Below, in pieces: positions 15,789 through 20,289 of a DNA stretch of 20,289 nucleotides. The stretch is from an uncultured Flavobacterium sp. (GTDB taxonomy: Bacteria > Bacteroidota > Bacteroidia > Flavobacteriales > Flavobacteriaceae), in contig NZ_CALBSN010000026.1 in assembly GCF_937967675.1 (NCBI RefSeq), forward strand, positions 1 through 20,289, written 5' to 3'. Within the stretch, counting starts at the first letter, position 1, and each line of letters begins with the position of its first letter. The notes below the pieces were generated by a model, which was not told the DNA's origin, searched no databases, and worked only from the letters and a program-made list of their open reading frames with translations. The position numbers and the translations under genes are program-made.

Positions 15789-17432
15789 ATGAGCGATTTT
15801 TTAAACAAAAGAACAATAGAATTCGTTTTAAATAAAGAAGATGGTTCAACGGTATACGCGGATGACTTTTTCGTTAAACCAGAGAATGAAGTTTTCAAAT
15901 ATAGAAATGAATTACAAAAAGCAATTAAAGGAATTAGAAAGCCTTTTTTTGTGTGTTACTTTTGTGGTCAGAATATTAAAATCAACGGTGGAGGTCTAAC
16001 AAAAAAAATACTTCATTTTGCCCATAAGAAAGACAGTAATGATTGCCATTTAAAAACAGACAACAATTATTCAAGACTAGAAATCCAGAGAGTTAAATAT
16101 AATGGTGCAAAAGAAAGTCATCTTCATTTTGAAACCAAAAAATTGATTAAAGAATTTATTGAATCAAACAATGAATTTTCAAATATTAAGGTTGAAAAAG
16201 TTTTAAAAAGTAATACAAATTATCTCGAATGGAAAAAACCTGATATTTCAGCAAGTTATAAAAATATAAACATAGTTTTTGAAATACAATTATCAACTAC
16301 TTTTTTAAGTGTCATTGTTGATAGAGAATACTTTTACAAAGAAAATAAAACTTACATATTGTGGGTTTTTAGAAATTTTGTCATTGATGAATTTAAACAG
16401 CGATTTACAGAAAAGGACGTTTTTTATTCCAATAATCGAAATGCTTTTGTTTTAGATAATCAAGCAATAAATCTATCCCAGCAAAATAATGATTTATATC
16501 TTTTATGCTACTATCAAATACCAATTATTGAAAACTTAAAAATTAATTATAATTGGGAATGTAAATATGTGTGTTTTGAACAATTAACTTTTGATGAGGT
16601 TAATTTTAAAGTTTTTTATTTTGATGTTGAAAAAGAAGAGAGAATCTTAAAGGAACAGATTTTAACAATTGAAAAGGAATTAAGGGAAAAGAAAATTGCA
16701 AAACAGGAGAAAGAAGAAGCACTAAATTCACAAAATGTAGTAACCCCTTATTATAATTATTACTATAATGAAATAGAGGAAGAAAAGCCAATAATAGACC
16801 GTAAAGAGCAATATATTATTGAGCGAAATAAATTATTTGATGAGGTAAATAGAAGTACTCAAATCAAATTAAGAAATGTATCTTATATTACAAATTATCA
16901 ACGCTTATTTTTAACAGAACATAATTTAATTTATGATAAGATTTTTGAGCTATTTAGAAATGGGTATATTTTTACAAAGACTGATTTAAGTTTTATCAAT
17001 AAAGAGTTTGAAAACAAAATTCTAACAACTGAAAAGCTAAATGAATTTACAATTATTTACTTTATTTCAATAAGTATTTTTCTAAGTAAATTGAGCAAGC
17101 ATAAAGAACTATTTAATTCTTATAACAGTTCAATTCAACAACTCCTTTTTACCATTTTGTCAATAAAAAAGAAAAGAGTGATTGGAAGTAATTTCTCGAA
17201 CCTAATCCAAGTAGTTAATCACTATACTAATTTAAAAAATGACAGAGTTGTATTTTTTGATGTTGTTGTAAAAGCAATTGAAATTTATTGGGGAATTGAT
17301 AAATTTTGCAGTAGTGAGGATAAAAAAGGTTTGCTAAAACCTAAAATTTTGAATACAAACAATTGGAAACCTCAACAAGATACCAAATACAATAAAATTG
17401 TATCAATTGTTTTTCCTGAAATGAAATTTTAA
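15789..17432 (+). CDS. CoiA-like protein with treble-clef zinc site and PD-(D/E)xQ-type nuclease core
   Basis: The 547-residue protein begins 8 bp after the preceding stop, behind a TAAAA sequence. Residues 50-90 carry a zinc-binding pattern CYFCG (C56, C59), LHFAH (H76, H79) and C86, as in the N-terminal domain of the competence protein CoiA and DUF6035-type relatives. A nuclease-like core follows: helix (HLHFETKKLIKEFI), KKPDISASY with D152, and IVFEIQLSTT with E165 and Q167, where CoiA-like enzymes have Gln in place of the usual Lys. A charged coiled coil lies at about 275-315 and the last 200 residues are helical and unassigned. CoiA-family proteins act on single-stranded DNA or recombination intermediates; here a role as an extra nuclease or adaptor of the defence operon is inference. 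Confidence 0.75.
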   Translation: MSDFLNKRTIEFVLNKEDGSTVYADDFFVKPENEVFKYRNELQKAIKGIRKPFFVCYFCGQNIKINGGGLTKKILHFAHKKDSNDCHLKTDNNYSRLEIQRVKYNGAKESHLHFETKKLIKEFIESNNEFSNIKVEKVLKSNTNYLEWKKPDISASYKNINIVFEIQLSTTFLSVIVDREYFYKENKTYILWVFRNFVIDEFKQRFTEKDVFYSNNRNAFVLDNQAINLSQQNNDLYLLCYYQIPIIENLKINYNWECKYVCFEQLTFDEVNFKVFYFDVEKEERILKEQILTIEKELREKKIAKQEKEEALNSQNVVTPYYNYYYNEIEEEKPIIDRKEQYIIERNKLFDEVNRSTQIKLRNVSYITNYQRLFLTEHNLIYDKIFELFRNGYIFTKTDLSFINKEFENKILTTEKLNEFTIIYFISISIFLSKLSKHKELFNSYNSSIQQLLFTILSIKKKRVIGSNFSNLIQVVNHYTNLKNDRVVFFDVVVKAIEIYWGIDKFCSSEDKKGLLKPKILNTNNWKPQQDTKYNKIVSIVFPEMKF

Positions 17433-17434
17433 AT

Positions 17435-18871
17435 ATGAGTTCAAAAAGAATACCTTTTTTCTATAATAAAAAGCCTATAACTTTTATTAATGACTTTGAA
17501 ATACCTAAAAAAGGTGTTTTTAGAAAGTCAAAATCTTCATTAGATGGAATTGATGAGGTTGAGTTATCTAGTTTAAAAAATGAGTTTAAAGTTGAATTTG
17601 ATTTTAATAAATATAGTAGAAAAAGTAAAAACCTTGGTGTTGGAGATGTTATTAAAAAAGTAAATTTTGACTCTAATGAAAAAACAATAATTTTCAATAG
17701 TGTATTTATTGGTAGATTTTCAAATCAAAGTTTAGAAGGCTCGATTAATGAATTACATTCTAAAGGGTTTTCAAAATCAAAAAAACAATATTTTAAATTT
17801 GTTATTCCAAATTCAAAATCTTTAGATATAATCTTTCAAATTGACCACATAGTTATTGAAAATGATTACGGCATCCGTTCAAGTGTAGCAACAAAAATAA
17901 ATCTAATGGAGGAAGAAATATTTATACTGGAGGAAAAGGATGAAAATAAAAACAAATACATTATTATTGAATCTTGGAAAAAGCAGACTTATGAGGAATT
18001 TAATAATAAAACATTTGCTATAAGGATAGCTTTAGGTTACGTTTCTGGGTATTTTGCAGGAAATAAAGGTTATTTCTTTTCTTATTCAAACTCAAAGATG
18101 GAAAACTACAATGATTTTTATTTTACCTCATTAAGAGATGAAATAAAAACATTAATGAATCCAATAAATACAAACCTATTTTCTTGGTTAAATGATTACA
18201 GAAAGGTTGCTGAAAAATATTATAAACTGAAAATATTTAGACCTTTAACAATTAGTGAATTTTCATTTTTATGCAATAAATTAATTACCAATGATGAATT
18301 TACAGCAATGATATTGTTAATCATTGAATCAACAAAGGCAAGTCTAATTTTTAGACCAAGTGGTTATTCAATCGCGCTTGAAACACTATCGGATATTATA
18401 ATTGGAGCAGAAAAGGAAAAAATAGCACCAATAAATTCAAAGCAAGATTTTAAAGAATTTAAAAATGACTTGATTGATGTATTAAATAAGCATTCAAGTA
18501 AAGAATCATTTAAAGATATTAATACGTTACAAATAAGGATTGAAAATATTAACCAAATTACTAATTTAGAAAGTTTAAAGAAACCTTTTTCAATATTAGG
18601 AATTACTTTACTAGACGAGGACTTGAAAGTGATTAAGTCGAGAAATGATTTTTTGCACGGTAGAGTTCCAGATTTTAAAAAACAAGGCACAAATCGCTCA
18701 ATTGAATCAAAGGATTTTGATTTATACTATGCAAGTGTTAGACTTTATACACTTTTAAATGTTTTGATTTTTAAAATGATTGGATTTGACAACTATGTTT
18801 TAAATTTTCCTAAGATTTACGAAAAAAACACAAAGTTCAAAGTAAAAGAAGACTATTACAGGAAAATATAA
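17435..18871 (+). CDS. HEPN-domain protein, candidate RNase effector
   Basis: The 478-residue protein starts 2 bp after the preceding stop, so it is almost certainly co-translated. The C-terminal helical region (about 300-460) ends with SRNDFLHGR, in which R403, N404 and H408 form the Rx4H (RNxxxH) motif of HEPN ribonucleases. The adjacent helix YYASVRLYTLLNVLIFKMIG is typical of HEPN bundles. The N-terminal 230 residues are beta-rich (NEFKVEFDFNKYSR, NEKTIIFNSVFIGRF, SLDIIFQIDHIVIEN) and might be related to the N-terminal domain of ApeA-type proteins, but I cannot assign it firmly. HEPN proteins in defence systems cut tRNA or mRNA to shut down infected cells. No antitoxin is apparent. It converges with the integrase gene, with only 7 bp between stops and no clear terminator. 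Confidence 0.75.
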   Translation: MSSKRIPFFYNKKPITFINDFEIPKKGVFRKSKSSLDGIDEVELSSLKNEFKVEFDFNKYSRKSKNLGVGDVIKKVNFDSNEKTIIFNSVFIGRFSNQSLEGSINELHSKGFSKSKKQYFKFVIPNSKSLDIIFQIDHIVIENDYGIRSSVATKINLMEEEIFILEEKDENKNKYIIIESWKKQTYEEFNNKTFAIRIALGYVSGYFAGNKGYFFSYSNSKMENYNDFYFTSLRDEIKTLMNPINTNLFSWLNDYRKVAEKYYKLKIFRPLTISEFSFLCNKLITNDEFTAMILLIIESTKASLIFRPSGYSIALETLSDIIIGAEKEKIAPINSKQDFKEFKNDLIDVLNKHSSKESFKDINTLQIRIENINQITNLESLKKPFSILGITLLDEDLKVIKSRNDFLHGRVPDFKKQGTNRSIESKDFDLYYASVRLYTLLNVLIFKMIGFDNYVLNFPKIYEKNTKFKVKEDYYRKI

Positions 18872-18878
18872 TTCATTC

Positions 18879-20171
18879 CTACTTAATCAAATCACTATAA
18901 TCTTCAGGCAACTCCGCATCAATATCTCTTAAATATTGCTCCAGTGCATTCATCGTATTATGTCCCGTAATTAAAAGCAATCTACTCTTTGTTTCAAATG
19001 GCGTGAGTGTTTTTCTCATTTCACGGTAAATCTTAGTAATAAAAGTGTGTCTAAAAGAATAAATACCATATTCCTTCCCTAAAGCAAAGTAATCCTTATC
19101 CCCTTCTTTTGCTTTTTGAGTAAACAAATCTTTTACTTCTTTAAATCTTTTAGTAAAATAATCTCTTCTGTTATCATCAGTAGCTTCCCAACTTGAAGGT
19201 ATGCCTTTTGGCGTGAAAAGAAAATCATTTCCATTGTAATTTGATAAAAAAGATAATTCTTGCATTAAAATATTTGGAATAATTTTCTCTTTTACTAGTT
19301 TATTCTTGGCTTTAACGATTAATTTTTGCTCTTTTAAATCAATATCCTCCACACGTAAACGACAAACCTCGATAGGTCGTAAAAAATTGTAAGAAACGAA
19401 TTTTATAAACAATAATAAATTAGGATCTGTTTCCTTTAAAAAGGAATAAATACGTTCTAATTTATTCTCTGAATAACTCTTGTTACGTTTTGGAGGTGCT
19501 TTTAAAACTTTTATTTTAGAAATAAAATTTGAGGCAATAACATCGTTATCTTCTAATACTTGAAACAACGTTTGGATATCTGTTCTGGTATTGTTTCTAT
19601 TTCTGGCACTTGAAGTATCTAATACCATATTGAGATAATCCATTACGATTGATTTTTCCACAGAAGTTATAAAACGAAACAAATAGCCTTTTTCTTCTAA
19701 ATACTTTTCAAAACGCTTGATTCTGGATTTAAAACGAATATAGGAATTCTCGGTCATCATATTCTTTTTGATGTCCAGTGCGAAAGCAAAAGCTTCTTTT
19801 ACGGATTTAATTTCGTTTTGAGTACCTTTTTCGTCATAAGGATTGTAGCCTTCTTTTAAGATTCGAAGTAAATTACGGCGATAGGTTTCTAAAATTTCGA
19901 TTCGCTCTTCTTTAGTTTTATAGCGGTTCACGCCACCTTTGATAAAGGGTTGTTTTTCTAAAAAACCTGTTTTTGGATTACGAAAAGAAAAATATACAAA
20001 CCAGTTTTTCTCTAAAGCTTCTTGTTGTTCCGTTTTAGAATATTTGGACCATTTGGTAATTTCAATACCTCCGGTATAGATTTTGGGTTCGGTGTAATTG
20101 CGTTTTGGCTTCAAGGTAAAATCGTTTACGGTTTCGTTTACGATTTGTAAGATACTAAGAATTTTGGACAT
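18879..20171 (-). CDS. int: Tyrosine-recombinase integrase
   Basis: This site-specific recombinase inserts and excises the element. It has an N-terminal arm-binding region (about 1-110), a SAM-like core-binding domain (about 120-220) and a catalytic domain with R265 (FLRPIEVCRL), R374 and H375 in YSFRHTF (Tyr in place of the usual first His), H404 in TGHNTMNALE and nucleophile Y413 in QYLRD. The length of 430 is normal for Bacteroidota element integrases. The start codon lies 68 bp from the 3' end of tRNA-fMet and immediately after the T tract of a terminator hairpin, leaving no visible ribosome-binding site and no obvious own promoter. Expression may depend on read-through from the tRNA gene or on a promoter formed after excision. 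It is somewhat less AT-rich than the cargo operon. Confidence 0.92.
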   Translation of the reverse strand: MSKILSILQIVNETVNDFTLKPKRNYTEPKIYTGGIEITKWSKYSKTEQQEALEKNWFVYFSFRNPKTGFLEKQPFIKGGVNRYKTKEERIEILETYRRNLLRILKEGYNPYDEKGTQNEIKSVKEAFAFALDIKKNMMTENSYIRFKSRIKRFEKYLEEKGYLFRFITSVEKSIVMDYLNMVLDTSSARNRNNTRTDIQTLFQVLEDNDVIASNFISKIKVLKAPPKRNKSYSENKLERIYSFLKETDPNLLLFIKFVSYNFLRPIEVCRLRVEDIDLKEQKLIVKAKNKLVKEKIIPNILMQELSFLSNYNGNDFLFTPKGIPSSWEATDDNRRDYFTKRFKEVKDLFTQKAKEGDKDYFALGKEYGIYSFRHTFITKIYREMRKTLTPFETKSRLLLITGHNTMNALEQYLRDIDAELPEDYSDLIK

Positions 20172-20204
20172 AAAAAAAGGTTTTGAAAAGTATTCAAAAC
20201 CTTT
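20172..20204 (-). terminator. Terminator hairpin between tRNA-fMet and int
   Basis: A 12-bp perfect stem AAAGGTTTTGAA (20176-20187) and TTCAAAACCTTT (20193-20204) with a 5-base loop is followed, on the minus strand, by seven T that run straight into the integrase ATG. It should end the tRNA transcript. Confidence 0.75.
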
Positions 20205-20209
20205 AACTT

Positions 20210-20229
20210 TAAAGCCTTAGCGGGCTTTT
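20210..20229 (+). terminator. Short hairpin with T tract, plus strand
   Basis: AAAGCC and GGCTTT with a 6-base loop are followed by further T on the plus strand. It lies between the tRNA gene and the terminator hairpin before int and could stop plus-strand transcription from entering the tRNA gene. Confidence 0.45.
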
Positions 20230-20239
20230 TTCTACTTAG

Positions 20240-20262
20240 TAGCGGGAACAGGACTCGAACCT
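20240..20262. other. Probable attachment site at the 3' end of tRNA-fMet
   Basis: Integrases of this type commonly use the 3' end of a tRNA gene as their target and sit right beside it, as here. The T-arm and acceptor 3' segment is the expected core. No second copy of this sequence was found in the window, so the site is inferred from layout only. Confidence 0.4.
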
Positions 20263-20289
20263 GTGACCTTCGGGTTATGAGCCCGACGA
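20240..20289 (-). tRNA. Initiator tRNA-fMet (CAT), partial at the window edge
   Basis: Read on the minus strand, the sequence gives the anticodon arm TCGGG-CTCATAA-CCCGA with anticodon CAT (complement at 20277-20279), the variable loop, the T arm ACAGG-TTCGAGT-CCTGT, and the 3' acceptor strand TCCCGCT with discriminator A at 20240. The three G-C pairs below the anticodon loop (GGG/CCC) mark the initiator rather than elongator tRNA. CCA is not encoded. The 5' half (D arm and acceptor 5' strand) lies outside the window. Confidence 0.93.

Larger units (their letters stand above)
5867..20262. mobile_element. Integrative mobilizable element, left border not found
   Basis: The module order is unknown backbone genes, mobC-mobA, hotspot cargo, integrase, tRNA-fMet, which is the layout of integrative mobilizable elements in Bacteroidota. 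The right border is the tRNA 3' end. The left limit given here is only the end of the insertion sequence. The true border may be elsewhere, including upstream of the RHS locus, since no direct repeat of the tRNA end was seen. Confidence 0.5.

Noticed and set aside
18364..18690. Minus-strand open frame of 108 codons opposite the HEPN region
   Set aside because: The plus-strand protein carries the HEPN motif here; the antisense translation is Ser/Phe-rich, as expected for a shadow frame in AT-rich DNA.
1..20289. CRISPR array
   Set aside because: No regularly spaced direct repeats were seen; the only notable direct repeat is the 18-bp pair in the insertion sequence.

Overview
The window looks like DNA from a Bacteroidota genome, most likely Flavobacteriaceae. 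The base composition is very AT-rich. There is a DUF6443/RHS-core protein of the flavobacterial type, a TAnnTTTG-type promoter upstream of a main operon, start codons preceded by A-rich rather than GGAGG-like sequences, and Bacteroidota-type MobC/MobA proteins and tyrosine integrase. At the right edge a tRNA with anticodon CAT on the minus strand carries the three consecutive G-C pairs below the anticodon loop that mark initiator tRNA-fMet.

Region 1 (1-4970) is an RHS/YD-repeat toxin locus. It holds the 3' part of a YD-repeat protein whose frame is closed just upstream, a complete DUF6443/RHS-core protein with a variable C-terminal tip, and a small lipoprotein gene that is a candidate immunity partner. 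A clear terminator ends the region. Region 2 (about 4980-5870) is an IS1-family insertion sequence with a single-ORF transposase and poorly defined ends.

Region 3 (5858-10432) is the backbone of a mobilizable integrative element. It contains an acidic protein of unknown function, a 520-bp non-coding stretch rich in hairpins and perfect dyads (candidate oriT or origin/control region), two translationally coupled unknown genes, mobC, the MOBP relaxase gene mobA, and a small conserved-looking gene. A very strong bidirectional terminator separates these from an unknown minus-strand gene. Next to that gene, at 10452-10609, is a block of nested helices that looks like a structured RNA or a folded ssDNA element.

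Region 4 (10700-18871) is the cargo and the most interesting part: a tight five-gene plus-strand operon behind one recognisable promoter. In order it encodes an OLD-family ATPase-TOPRIM nuclease (GajA-like), a UvrD-family SF1 helicase (GajB-like), a Shedu-type PD-(D/E)xK nuclease, a CoiA-like zinc-finger/nuclease protein, and a protein with a C-terminal HEPN RNase motif. The first two match Gabija. The other three have stop-to-start gaps of only 2-8 bp, suggesting either an expanded Gabija-type system with several effectors or a compact stack of separate systems.

Region 5 (18879-20289) is a convergent tyrosine integrase whose start codon directly follows a terminator hairpin downstream of tRNA-fMet. 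The layout mob - cargo - int - tRNA is that of an integrative mobilizable element inserted at the 3' end of tRNA-fMet. I found no second copy of the tRNA end in the window, so the left border is not located.
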